Made by a program: the position numbers and the translations under genes | Shown here: positions 33,419 to 41,870 of the stretch, one piece after another | Numbering within the stretch: the first letter of the stretch is position 1 | How the letters are laid out: each line of letters opens with the position of its first letter | Notes under the pieces: generated by a model | The model's database searches: none | What the model saw: only the letters and a program-made list of their open reading frames with translations | What the model was told of the DNA's origin: nothing | Source: Endozoicomonas euniceicola | GTDB taxonomy: Bacteria > Pseudomonadota > Gammaproteobacteria > Pseudomonadales > Endozoicomonadaceae | Direction of reading: 5' to 3' | Length of the DNA: 64,000 nucleotides | Assembly: GCF_025562755.1 (NCBI RefSeq) | Contig: NZ_CP103300.1 | Location: 3,597,001-3,661,000, forward strand

Positions 33419-33829
33419 GTGTTGGAAAATCAAGAATTGCGCAAAGCGGGTCTGAAAGTAACTCTTCCGCGAGTTAAAATCCTGCAGATCCTGGAAAGCT
33501 CCCAGGGACTTCATATGAGCGCCGAAGATGTCTACAAGGCTTTGCTGGAGGCGGAAGAAGATGTAGGCCTGGCTACGGTCTATCGGGTATTAACTCAGTT
33601 TGAAGGTGCCGGGCTGGTGGTTCGTCACAACTTCGATAGCGGACACTCCGTGTTTGAGCTGGCCCGTGGAGAGCATCATGACCATATGGTGTGCATGGAA
33701 AGCGGAGAGATCATCGAGTTTATTGATGAAGAAATTGAGCGTCGGCAGAAAGAGATTGCCGACCAACATGGCTATGAAATTGTGGATCACAATCTTGTGC
33801 TTTATGTAAAGCCTAAGGAAAAACCCTGA
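33419..33829 (+). CDS. fur: Ferric uptake regulator
   Basis: Fur is the Fe2+-dependent repressor of iron uptake. The 136-residue protein has a winged helix (MSAEDVYKALLEAEEDVGLA, TVYRVLTQFEGAGLV) and a metal-binding dimer domain (HHDHMVCMESGEIIEF, then HGYEIVDHNLVLYV). The structural CxxC zinc pair found in E. coli Fur is incomplete (CMES), like Fur of Pseudomonas, which also lacks it. The start is a GTG at 33419, or the TTG directly after it; AGGG lies upstream. Confidence 0.96.
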   Translation: MLENQELRKAGLKVTLPRVKILQILESSQGLHMSAEDVYKALLEAEEDVGLATVYRVLTQFEGAGLVVRHNFDSGHSVFELARGEHHDHMVCMESGEIIEFIDEEIERRQKEIADQHGYEIVDHNLVLYVKPKEKP

Positions 33830-33918
33830 TTTTGAGCTGATGCCATGAAGCACAAAGTGGTTCTGACAGAAGCGTTTCCAATTATTGGCGCAGTGCTTTT
33901 TGGTACTGTACTTTTTAT

Positions 33919-33945
33919 GAAACCGGCAATTTGCCGGTTTTTTTA
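33919..33945. terminator. Bidirectional terminator between fur and recN
   Basis: The stem AACCGGCAA/TTGCCGGTT is followed by seven T residues on the plus strand and preceded by A-rich sequence. It overlaps the end of recN. Confidence 0.8.
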
Positions 33946-35613
33946 TGCGCTCAGTCCAAGCATCTCTTCAGCATGAACCAGTGTGGAGCGGGTAATTTCC
34001 ACCCCGCCCAGCATCCGGGCAATCTCGTTGATACGGTGGTCACCGTTAAGGTGGGTGATGCGGGTACTGGAAGCCGATTGGCTGTGCTTCTTGCTGACAA
34101 ATAGATGTTGATGCCCCTGTGATGCCACCTGTGGCTGGTGGGTAACGCATAATACCTGACTTTTTTCACCCAGTTCTCTTAGCATGGAGCCGACGATTTC
34201 GGCGGTTCCGCCACCAATTCCAACATCGACTTCATCGAATACCAGGCTGGGAATGCGAGAGGTCTGGGCTGTGATCACCTGTATGGCGAGACTGATACGA
34301 GAAAGCTCGCCGCCGGACGCCACTTTTGCCAGAGGGCGGGGAGGTTGGCCGGGGTTGGTGGTCACCAGAAATTCAATGTCTTCCTGCCCCAGTGGGGAAA
34401 GGGTTTTGGTGTCGTTCGGTGTTAACGAAACGTTAAATAGCCCCCTGGGCATACCCAGCAGGCTCATACGGGTAATGACCTGCTTTTCCAGTTTGCGGGA
34501 TGCTTTTTGACGACGTTCAGATAGTTTTTCTGCCTTGGTCCGATACTTGTGTGTCAGGTCGTCCAGTTTGGTTTGCAGGGCGTCTGCGTGTTCATCGCTG
34601 AACTGTATTTTTTCCAGTTCACTGGCGAGTGATTGCTGTTTGTCCAGCAGTTCTTCCGGTTGAACCCGGTGCTTCCTCGCCAGGTCGTATAGGGCGCTGA
34701 GTCGCTCATCCACTTCCTGCACGCGTTGCGGGTCGGCGTCAAAGTGGTCAATAAAATGATTCAGTTCACCCACCGCTTCCTCTACCTGAATATGGGCAGA
34801 GGAAAGCATATCCATGGTGCTGTTAATGGCCGGATGGTCAACGGAGAGATTACCTAGCAGGTGCATACAGTGGGTGAGTTGTTGCAGCAGGTTGCCGGCG
34901 TCGCTGTCGGAGCAGATGTGGTTGATTTGATGGCAGGCTGATAATGTGGCTTCGGCATGGGTGAGTTGCTGTAGCTCCTTTTCCAGTTCGGTGAGTTCTC
35001 CTTCCTGAAGCGATAACTGTTCAAACTCTTCCAGCTGATAGGTCAGCAGCTGGACACGTTCGTGCTGTTCCTGCTGGCTGTTGAGCAGTTCGTTCAGTTC
35101 TGTCTGTAAACGATTGTGCTGGTGGGCGATAAAGGCGACATCTGTTGCCAGTTTACGAGTATTGGCATAGTCGTCCAATAGCAGGCGGTGGCTGTTTTTT
35201 TTAAGCAGTGATTGTGATTCGTGCTGACCGTGAATATCCACCAGTAATTCACCAATGCCGCGCAGATCAGAAAGAGGAGATGGGGTGCCGTTGATATAAG
35301 CTCTGGAGCGACCTTCCTTTGTTATAACCCGACGCAGGATGCATTCCTTGTCGCTGAGTAGTTCTTTGTTTTCCAGCCATTTAATGGCATCCGGGCAATG
35401 GGTCAGATCAAAGCAGGCATGAATTTCAGCCCGGTCTGAGCCTGTACGTACGCACTCCGGGTCGGCGCGGTCACCGGTTGCCAGTCCCAAAGCATCGAGC
35501 ATAATGGATTTTCCCGCCCCGGTTTCGCCGGTAATAACGGTCATGCCGGATTCAATATCCAGGTCAAGTTGGTCAACGATGGCGAAATTGCTGATAGACA
35601 GTTGGGTCAGCAT
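33943..35613 (-). CDS. recN: DNA repair protein RecN
   Basis: RecN is an SMC-like ATPase for double-strand-break repair. The 556-residue protein has Walker A GETGAGKSIMLDALGLATG near the N-terminus, long coiled coils in the middle (EEFEQLSLQEGELTELEKEL), the ABC signature LAKVASGGELSRISLAIQV and Walker B PSLVFDEVDVGIGGGTAE. It sits between fur and grpE, transcribed in the opposite direction, as in Pseudomonas. Confidence 0.97.
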   Translation of the reverse strand: MLTQLSISNFAIVDQLDLDIESGMTVITGETGAGKSIMLDALGLATGDRADPECVRTGSDRAEIHACFDLTHCPDAIKWLENKELLSDKECILRRVITKEGRSRAYINGTPSPLSDLRGIGELLVDIHGQHESQSLLKKNSHRLLLDDYANTRKLATDVAFIAHQHNRLQTELNELLNSQQEQHERVQLLTYQLEEFEQLSLQEGELTELEKELQQLTHAEATLSACHQINHICSDSDAGNLLQQLTHCMHLLGNLSVDHPAINSTMDMLSSAHIQVEEAVGELNHFIDHFDADPQRVQEVDERLSALYDLARKHRVQPEELLDKQQSLASELEKIQFSDEHADALQTKLDDLTHKYRTKAEKLSERRQKASRKLEKQVITRMSLLGMPRGLFNVSLTPNDTKTLSPLGQEDIEFLVTTNPGQPPRPLAKVASGGELSRISLAIQVITAQTSRIPSLVFDEVDVGIGGGTAEIVGSMLRELGEKSQVLCVTHQPQVASQGHQHLFVSKKHSQSASSTRITHLNGDHRINEIARMLGGVEITRSTLVHAEEMLGLSA

Positions 35614-35757
35614 AACGGCTTCCGGAGGCTGCTTTAGTATAACTGTTTATATGTACAGTAACCTGAAGTCATTGCGGCGTAAAGGTCTGGGGTAAAAAAG
35701 ATTCAGCCAGACGCCGGTTTAGTCCTGAATAATTTCGCAAAAAACTTTCTTCTTTCT

Positions 35758-35785
35758 CTTGAAACCCCCAAAGCCAGCCCCATAT
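35758..35785 (+). promoter_or_regulatory. Consensus sigma-32 (heat shock) promoter for grpE
   Basis: CTTGAAA (35758-35764) and CCCCATAT (35778-35785) are separated by 13 bases, a perfect match to the sigma-32 consensus. This also shows that the open frame from 35759 is not coding at its start and that grpE begins at 35828. Confidence 0.93.
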
Positions 35786-35827
35786 AACCCATCAGTAAGA
35801 GATTTGACTCCCAACCGGAGATTCGGA

Positions 35828-36427
35828 ATGACAGTTGAAAACGGTAAGCCTGAAGAACAGGTATCTGAAGAAGCAGTAGCGGCTGAGCATGAAACAGTAG
35901 AAGAGTTTGTGCTCAACGAAGAAGGTGGTGTACCTCTTGGCGATGAAGCAGAACAGTCTGCGGGCAGCGAACTGCAACAGCAGGTTGAAACCCTGACCGA
36001 ACAACTGGCACAGGCTAAAGACCAGACCCTGCGCGCCCATGCGGAAATGCAGAACATCAAACGCCGCTCTCAGCAGGATGTTGAAAAAGCCCACAAGTTT
36101 GCCCTGGAGAAGTTTGTCGACTCCCTGATTCCTGTGGTGGACAGCCTGGAAAAAGGCATTGAGAGCGCGGAGCAGGCGGAAGGCAGTCATGAAGGCATCA
36201 TTGAAGGCATGAACCTGACCCTGAAGCAGTTTCTGGCGGCCATGGAAAAGGCCGGCGTGAAACAGGTCGATCCGGCTGGTCAGCCATTTGACCCGAATTT
36301 CCATCAGGCCATGTCCATGGTCCCTAATCCGGATATGGAATCAAACACTGTCATGGATGTTTTCCAGAAAGGCTACACCCTGAATGACCGTCTGGTTCGT
36401 CCGGCGATGGTTGTTGTTTCCAAGTAG
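35828..36427 (+). CDS. grpE: Nucleotide exchange factor GrpE
   Basis: GrpE releases ADP from DnaK. I start it at ATG 35828 (GGAG upstream), giving 199 residues. An acidic N-terminal region (EEQVSEEAVAAEHETVEEFV) leads to a long coiled coil (QQQVETLTEQLAQAKDQTLR, AEMQNIKRRSQQDVEKAHKF) and the beta-wing domain (PNPDMESNTVMDVFQKGYTL, RLVRPAMVVVSK). It is transcribed from the heat-shock promoter at 35758. Confidence 0.97.
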   Translation: MTVENGKPEEQVSEEAVAAEHETVEEFVLNEEGGVPLGDEAEQSAGSELQQQVETLTEQLAQAKDQTLRAHAEMQNIKRRSQQDVEKAHKFALEKFVDSLIPVVDSLEKGIESAEQAEGSHEGIIEGMNLTLKQFLAAMEKAGVKQVDPAGQPFDPNFHQAMSMVPNPDMESNTVMDVFQKGYTLNDRLVRPAMVVVSK

Positions 36428-36446
36428 CCGCTATTTAGAGCGGCTA
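36425..36446 (+). terminator. Hairpin directly after grpE
   Basis: The stem TAGCCGCT/AGCGGCTA with a 6-base loop begins at the grpE stop codon; it is followed by gtttaaaaaa and is at best a weak terminator or attenuator between grpE and dnaK. Confidence 0.45.
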
Positions 36447-36479
36447 GTTTAAAAAATTGAAAAAAGTCTGTATCGGACA

Positions 36480-36507
36480 CTTGAAAAAAAATCGGGTGAT
36501 CCCATAT
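36480..36507 (+). promoter_or_regulatory. Second sigma-32 type promoter, for dnaK
   Basis: CTTGAAA (36480-36486) and TCCCATAT (36500-36507, one mismatch to CCCCATNT) are 13 bases apart. dnaK thus has its own heat-shock promoter. The leader that follows contains an 8-bp hairpin (GCTTTACC/GGTAAAGC, 36546-36573). Confidence 0.85.
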
Positions 36508-36663
36508 AGCAAAACGAAGGCCATTGACCTCCGGATCATCAAAACGCTTTACCGGCTTCTGATCAGGTAAAGCACAAAGGATGACAACGGCAAATGGCAA
36601 ACCGAATTCAAACAGTTTTAAAGATTTAACGCTCTGGATTCAGAGCACTGGAGATTAATCATC

Positions 36664-38589
36664 ATGGGTAAAATCATCGGTATTGACCTGGGTACAACAA
36701 ACTCTTGTGTATCCATTCTGGACGGCGAAAAAGCCAAGGTTCTGGAAAACGCTGAAGGTGGTCGTACCACGCCTTCCATCATCGCTTTTGCGGATGAAGG
36801 CGAGATTCTGGTGGGACAGCCAGCCAAGCGTCAGGCCGTTACCAACCCTGATAACACTCTGTTTGCCATCAAGCGTCTGATTGGTCGTCGTTACAAAGAT
36901 AACGTGGTTCAGAAAGACATCGAGATGGTGCCTTACAAAATCGTCGAGGCCGACAATGGCGACGCTTGGGTAGAAGTTAAGGGCGACAAAAAAGCACCGC
37001 CTCAGATTTCCGCTGAAATCCTGAAGAAGATGAAGAAGACCGCTGAAGACTACCTGGGTGAGTCCGTGACTGAAGCGGTAATCACTGTACCAGCGTACTT
37101 CAATGACTCCCAGCGTCAGGCAACTAAAGACGCTGGCCGTATCGCCGGTCTGGACGTTAAGCGCATTATCAACGAGCCTACCGCTGCGGCACTGGCTTAC
37201 GGTATGGATAAGCGTAAAGGCGACCAGACCATCGCGGTTTATGACCTGGGTGGCGGTACTTTCGACGTATCCATCATTGAAATTGCCGACGTAGACGGTG
37301 AGCACCAGTTCGAAGTGCTGGCTACCAACGGTGACACTTTCCTGGGGGGTGAAGACTTCGACCTGCGCCTGATCGACTATCTGGCAGAAGAGTTCAAGAA
37401 AGATCAGGGCATCGACCTGAAAGGCGACCCTCTGGCTATGCAGCGTCTGAAAGAAGCCGCTGAAAAAGCGAAGATTGAACTGTCTTCCGCACAGCAGACC
37501 GACGTAAACCTGCCTTACATCACCGCTGATGCAGCCGGTCCTAAGCACCTGAACGTTAAGGTAACCCGTTCCAAGCTGGAATCTCTGGTAGAAGATCTGG
37601 TTCAGCGTTCTCTGGAGCCATGCCGCATCGCGATGAAAGACTCCGATCTGGAACTGTCTGAAATCGACGAAGTGATCCTGGTAGGCGGTCAGACCCGTAT
37701 GCCAATGGTTCAGGAAAAAGTGGCTGAATTCTTCGGTAAAGAGCCTCGTAAAGATGTAAACCCTGACGAAGCCGTGGCTATGGGTGCTTCCATCCAGGGT
37801 GCGGTTCTGGCGGGCGACGTGAAAGACGTTCTGCTGCTGGACGTGACTCCGCTGACTCTGGGTATCGAAACCATGGGCGGTGTTATGACCTCCCTGATCG
37901 ACAAGAACACCACTATTCCGACCAAAAAATCTCAGGTGTTCTCTACCGCTGACGACAACCAGACTGCGGTAACCATTCACGTATGTCAGGGTGAGCGTAA
38001 GCAGGCGTCTGCGAACAAGTCTCTGGGTCGTTTCGACCTGTCCGACATTCCACCGGCTCCACGTGGTATGCCACAGATCGAAGTAAGCTTCGATCTGGAC
38101 GCTAACGGTATCCTGAACGTGTCCGCCAAGGACAAGGCCACCGGTAAAGAGCAGTCCATCGTGATCAAGGCGTCTTCCGGTCTGTCTGACGATGAAATCG
38201 ATCAAATGGTACAGGACGCTGAAGCTAACGCTGCAGAAGATAAGAAGTTCGAGGAACTGGCTGCGGCACGCAACACCGGCGATGCCTTGGTACACGCAAC
38301 CCGCAAGACTCTGGAAGAAGCGGGCGACAAGGCTACTGAAGAAGAGAAAGCAGCCATCAACGCTGCCCTGACTGAGCTGGAAGAAGCTCTGAAAGGCGAC
38401 GACAAGGACGCTATCGAAGAGAAGAGCAAAGCTCTGTCTGAAGCGTCCTCCGGTCTGGTTCAGAAGATGTACGCTGAAGCTCAGCAGCAGGCTGGGGCAG
38501 AGGGCGCTGCCAAGCAGGAAGGCGCTTCTGCCAAAGCGGACGACGCTGTTGACGCTGAGTTCGAAGAAGTGAAAGAAGACAAGAAGTAA
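36664..38589 (+). CDS. dnaK: Chaperone protein DnaK (Hsp70)
   Basis: DnaK is the main ATP-dependent Hsp70 chaperone. The 641-residue protein has all signatures: IGIDLGTTNSCVSILDG at the N-terminus, IAVYDLGGGTFDVSIIEI, ILVGGQTRMPMVQEKV, the linker DVLLLDVTPLTLGIETMGG and the C-terminal EEVKED tail. The lid contains a Gln/Ala-rich stretch (EAQQQAGAEGAAKQEGASAK). Codon use is strongly biased, as expected for a highly expressed gene. Confidence 0.99.
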   Translation: MGKIIGIDLGTTNSCVSILDGEKAKVLENAEGGRTTPSIIAFADEGEILVGQPAKRQAVTNPDNTLFAIKRLIGRRYKDNVVQKDIEMVPYKIVEADNGDAWVEVKGDKKAPPQISAEILKKMKKTAEDYLGESVTEAVITVPAYFNDSQRQATKDAGRIAGLDVKRIINEPTAAALAYGMDKRKGDQTIAVYDLGGGTFDVSIIEIADVDGEHQFEVLATNGDTFLGGEDFDLRLIDYLAEEFKKDQGIDLKGDPLAMQRLKEAAEKAKIELSSAQQTDVNLPYITADAAGPKHLNVKVTRSKLESLVEDLVQRSLEPCRIAMKDSDLELSEIDEVILVGGQTRMPMVQEKVAEFFGKEPRKDVNPDEAVAMGASIQGAVLAGDVKDVLLLDVTPLTLGIETMGGVMTSLIDKNTTIPTKKSQVFSTADDNQTAVTIHVCQGERKQASANKSLGRFDLSDIPPAPRGMPQIEVSFDLDANGILNVSAKDKATGKEQSIVIKASSGLSDDEIDQMVQDAEANAAEDKKFEELAAARNTGDALVHATRKTLEEAGDKATEEEKAAINAALTELEEALKGDDKDAIEEKSKALSEASSGLVQKMYAEAQQQAGAEGAAKQEGASAKADDAVDAEFEEVKEDKK

Positions 38590-38632
38590 ACACGGCATTC
38601 CGCGCTGCGGTATGAAGTGAGTTAAACGACAG

Positions 38633-38650
38633 CGCGGGATTATTCCCGCG
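38633..38650 (+). terminator. Hairpin between dnaK and dnaJ
   Basis: A perfect 7-bp GC-rich stem CGCGGGA/TCCCGCG with a TTAT loop is followed by TTGTTGCATTT. It probably attenuates read-through so that dnaJ is made at a lower level than dnaK. Confidence 0.55.
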
Positions 38651-38762
38651 TTGTTGCATTTAACAAAAAGATTAAATGATCGGGAGTGTTCCCGGTGTGA
38701 AAACGGTTAAGAATATTTAAGAGTCTGCGGGTACAAGCGCCGCAGCTCTCAGGGTTTTACTG

Positions 38763-39917
38763 ATGGCAAAACGTGATTATTACGAAGTTCTCGGCGTAGC
38801 AAAGGGTGCTTCGGACAAGGAAATCAAGAAGGCCTACCGCCGAATGGCCATGAAGTATCACCCTGACCGTAATCCTGATGACAAAGACGCTGAAGAGCAC
38901 TTCAAGGGAGTCAACGAAGCGTTTGAAATCTTGTCTGATGATCAGAAGCGTGCGGCTTATGACCAGTATGGTCATGCGGGTGTTGACCCGAACATGGGTG
39001 GCGGACACGGTGGCTTTGGCGCCGGTGCTGGTGGCTTCGGTGATATCTTTGGTGATGTGTTTGGCGATATCTTCGGTGCTGGTGCTGGTGGCGGTGGCGG
39101 TCATTCCCGCAGCAGTGTGCAACGTGGTGCCGATCTGCGTTACCAGCTGGATTTGAGCCTTGAAGAAGCGGTTAAAGGTACGACTAAGAAGATTCGCATC
39201 CCAACCCTGAATGAGTGTGGCAGCTGTCATGGCACGGGGGCCAAAAAAGGCACGTCGGCCACCACCTGTAACACCTGTGGTGGTATGGGGCAAGTGCGTA
39301 TGCAGCAGGGCTTCTTTGCGGTTCAACAGACCTGTCCGGATTGCCGTGGTTCCGGCACGATGATTAAAGACCCTTGTCGTGAATGTCACGGTGAAGGTCG
39401 TGTGCAGGAATACAAGACGCTGTCTGTAAAAGTGCCTGCGGGTGTTGATACTGGCGACCGTATTCGTTTATCCGGCGAAGGCGAGGCGGGTGTTAACGGT
39501 GGTCCTTCCGGCGACCTGTATGTGCAGGTAGGTGTGGCGGATCACCCGATCTTCCAGCGTGACGGCAAAAATCTGTATTGCGAAGTGCCGATTACCTTTG
39601 TTGACGCTGCTCTGGGTGGTGAACTGGAAGTACCAACCCTCGACGGCCGGGTTAAGCTGAAGATTCCAAAGGAAACTCAGACCGGTAAGCTGTTCCGCCT
39701 GCGTGACAAAGGTGTAATGCCGGTTCGTGGTGGCAGTCGTGGCGACCTGATGTGTCGTGTAGTCGTTGAGACGCCGGTGAAGCTGACTGAGCGCCAGAGA
39801 GAGTTGATGCAGGAATTGAAAGATACCTTTGCAGCAGAAGGCGAAGAGCGTCAGTCCCCAAAGAAAACCTCCTTCTTTGAAGGGGTGAAGAAATTCTTCG
39901 ACGATATGGCTTCCTAA
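38763..39917 (+). CDS. dnaJ: Chaperone protein DnaJ (Hsp40)
   Basis: DnaJ stimulates DnaK's ATPase and delivers substrates. The 384-residue protein has a J domain with HPD (YHPDRNPDD), a Gly/Phe-rich linker, four CxxCxGxG zinc repeats (CGSCHGTG, CNTCGGMG, CPDCRGSG, CRECHGEG) and C-terminal substrate domains. It is complete and ends FFEGVKKFFDDMAS. The last 116 bases are repeated at 41657-41772. Confidence 0.99.
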   Translation: MAKRDYYEVLGVAKGASDKEIKKAYRRMAMKYHPDRNPDDKDAEEHFKGVNEAFEILSDDQKRAAYDQYGHAGVDPNMGGGHGGFGAGAGGFGDIFGDVFGDIFGAGAGGGGGHSRSSVQRGADLRYQLDLSLEEAVKGTTKKIRIPTLNECGSCHGTGAKKGTSATTCNTCGGMGQVRMQQGFFAVQQTCPDCRGSGTMIKDPCRECHGEGRVQEYKTLSVKVPAGVDTGDRIRLSGEGEAGVNGGPSGDLYVQVGVADHPIFQRDGKNLYCEVPITFVDAALGGELEVPTLDGRVKLKIPKETQTGKLFRLRDKGVMPVRGGSRGDLMCRVVVETPVKLTERQRELMQELKDTFAAEGEERQSPKKTSFFEGVKKFFDDMAS

Positions 39918-39947
39918 CCAACAATAGCCTGTAAATAAAGGGCTGTA

Positions 39948-39981
39948 GCCAGAACCTAATTATAACGGTGTAGGTTCTGGC
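39948..39981. repeat. 11-bp perfect inverted repeat after dnaJ
   Basis: GCCAGAACCTA (39948-39958) and TAGGTTCTGGC (39971-39981) can form a strong stem with a 12-base loop. No T-run follows. It may end the dnaJ transcript or be a relic of the insertion that follows. Confidence 0.5.
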
Positions 39982-40099
39982 GTAGGTGGGGCTTTAACAG
40001 TCAGATCAAAGAAAGCCGGTCTTCCGCTTGCCGATATTTTCACTTGCTAGTCGTTACTGACAGTACTCGCATAGTTCATCAGAGGTAGAAAATTATTCT

Positions 40100-41521
40100 T
40101 TATTTTTCTGTATGAGATTCAGAGCCATTACTCGCACTCATAAAAAATGTATCAAAATGTTCTACGGCTTCATCGAGCGAAATTCTAAATTCCCCGCTTA
40201 ATATCGGAACCTCTTCAGGGTTTTCAACGAGTGATGCGTAATCAACTTTATCCATGTCTACCTTTGTTGTTAACGTGGTTTTTAACACTGAAGCATGTAT
40301 TTTTTCAGAGGGTGTTGCATCAGTACGGTTTGAAATTTGTTCAATCATATTAAAGGCTGTAGCTAAAGAATATATTTTTGTTGTTCCTTTATAAGGATCA
40401 AAATTAAATATTGTCTCTATTATTGCGTTTGGATAAATTTCAAAGGAATTAGTTTTTCTTTTAACTCTTGAAAAGCCATAAGGATCCTTCAGAGTCAGTA
40501 TTTTTGTTTCAGGTTCGTATTTGATGATGGCGTAAGCGTGTTTTTTGGATAGGTCTCGAAGTGAATGATAAGGATCGTTATCAGTCTCCTTGCTTAGAGT
40601 GGCTATACCACCTGATCTCATAAGTATTTTTAATAATTCATGTAATTTTTTTTTGTTGTTGTTGTTTAAATATGTGATGAAATGAACGAATGTTGTTTTT
40701 GTTAATATTATAAATGCCTTAAAATAACAAACAGCATCAAGCGTGTATTTGTTAGAATGACGCAGCTTTAAGATATTTATATTTCGTGGAGTGTGTTTCA
40801 TAATTTCCAGAACCCTGGCCATGGCGCTTTCAATAATTTCAGGCCATAGAGCGTAATCTCTGGATTTTGCGGCAAATGTGTCTGTCGATTTGACTGGCAG
40901 GTGAAAAGTTTGTCCCTCAAATCCCGGAAACTTAATCACCACATCATCCTGCTGAAAGTCTTTAAAATAATTAAAAATAACTCTTTTTCCCGTCTGTGAG
41001 CTGGCAAGTGAGGCTAGTGCTGCAATCAGCACGCAGTCATCGTATTTGTTCTGAATAATGTTGCGAGGCGTAATGCTGCCAAGCCCATTGGGGAAGAGTT
41101 TTAAATACTGCTCAGAAAATGCTTTGTGATCATCAAGGCTTAGCCAGTCTAACCAGAATTTATGATCTTTATCCTCATCCTTACCCTCATGGCTGTCACC
41201 TTTAATTTCCAGAAAGTGGCCGTTTTGCTTCTCCATTTCAATACTGTACTCGTTAATCCCTATTGTGCCGGGGTATTGCAACTGATTGAAGTTGACCAGC
41301 AAAAACTGAATGGTTTCATACGTTTCATTGCTAAGGTAGGGAGCGTGGTATGCTTCAAGTAATTCTGGATATGACAGTAATTTATCCTCATCCGTATCGT
41401 AGCTGTTCATTATCATATTCAGATGTTTAAGAGCCGTATCGTGAGTCGCTTTAAATTCTGAATTTTCGGCCAGAGCCAGAGTGGACATCAGGATGATTAA
41501 GAAAAAACTCCATTTTTTCAT
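40100..41521 (-). CDS. Secreted EF-hand and calpain-like (C2) cysteine peptidase
   Basis: The 473-residue protein has a signal peptide (MKKWSFFLIILMSTLALA). Next comes a canonical 12-residue EF-hand loop at D42-E53 (DTDEDKLLSYPE: D at 1, 3, 5 and E at 12). A calpain-like papain fold follows: C163 in NKYDDCVLIAALASLASS (calpain: QGxxGDCWFLAALASL), the calpain box YALWPEIIESAMARV, and H328 in KKHAYAIIKYE. The triad Asn position is Asp (D346 in LKDPYG; calpain LRNPWG), which may lower or change activity. It is AT-rich, on the opposite strand to its housekeeping neighbours, and flanked by a repeat of the dnaJ end. It is plausibly exported, perhaps by the T2SS, and Ca2+-responsive; this is inference. 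Confidence 0.75.
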   Translation of the reverse strand: MKKWSFFLIILMSTLALAENSEFKATHDTALKHLNMIMNSYDTDEDKLLSYPELLEAYHAPYLSNETYETIQFLLVNFNQLQYPGTIGINEYSIEMEKQNGHFLEIKGDSHEGKDEDKDHKFWLDWLSLDDHKAFSEQYLKLFPNGLGSITPRNIIQNKYDDCVLIAALASLASSQTGKRVIFNYFKDFQQDDVVIKFPGFEGQTFHLPVKSTDTFAAKSRDYALWPEIIESAMARVLEIMKHTPRNINILKLRHSNKYTLDAVCYFKAFIILTKTTFVHFITYLNNNNKKKLHELLKILMRSGGIATLSKETDNDPYHSLRDLSKKHAYAIIKYEPETKILTLKDPYGFSRVKRKTNSFEIYPNAIIETIFNFDPYKGTTKIYSLATAFNMIEQISNRTDATPSEKIHASVLKTTLTTKVDMDKVDYASLVENPEEVPILSGEFRISLDEAVEHFDTFFMSASNGSESHTEK

Positions 41522-41656
41522 AACAAATATCTCCGGTTTGGGTATTTACAGCATGAGTCTTTCATGGCTGCTGAGAATTATTTATCAAAATTAGATGGAA
41601 ATTATTAAAAAAGGTTCCCTTACAGGTTTTTGCTGTACTGGTTATCTTACTGTTCC

Positions 41657-41772
41657 GAGAGTTGATGCAGGAATTGAAAGATACCTTTGCAGCAGAAGGC
41701 GAAGAGCGTCAGTCTCCAAAGAAAACCTCCTTCTTTGAAGGGGTGAAGAAATTCTTCGACGCTATGGCCTCC
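41657..41772 (+). repeat. Second copy of the dnaJ 3' end (116 bp)
   Basis: This stretch matches 39799-39914 with three substitutions in 116 bases. It is a partial, non-functional copy of the last codons of dnaJ (QELKDTFAAEGEERQSPKKT, FFEGVKKFFDAMAS) and lacks the stop. It marks the far side of the calpain-like gene, so that gene is bracketed by direct repeats. Confidence 0.95.
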
Positions 41773-41792
41773 GGATTTGGCGATTCAGACAC

Positions 41793-41825
41793 AAAAAAAA
41801 GCGGCTTTTATAGCCGCTTTTTTTG
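41793..41825. terminator. Bidirectional terminator
   Basis: The stem AAAAAAGCGGCT/AGCCGCTTTTTT is symmetrical with A/T runs on both sides. It lies just after the dnaJ-end repeat and may be the original dnaJ terminator. It also serves the convergent gene at 41871. Confidence 0.85.
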
Positions 41826-41870
41826 TCTTTGGTTTTATGTGAAAAATGTCTTTTATCGTTTATTTTAAGT

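Noticed and set aside
36655..38598. Minus-strand 647-codon frame opposite dnaK
   Set aside because: A long antisense frame caused by the strong codon bias of dnaK, a known artefact; no domain is visible.
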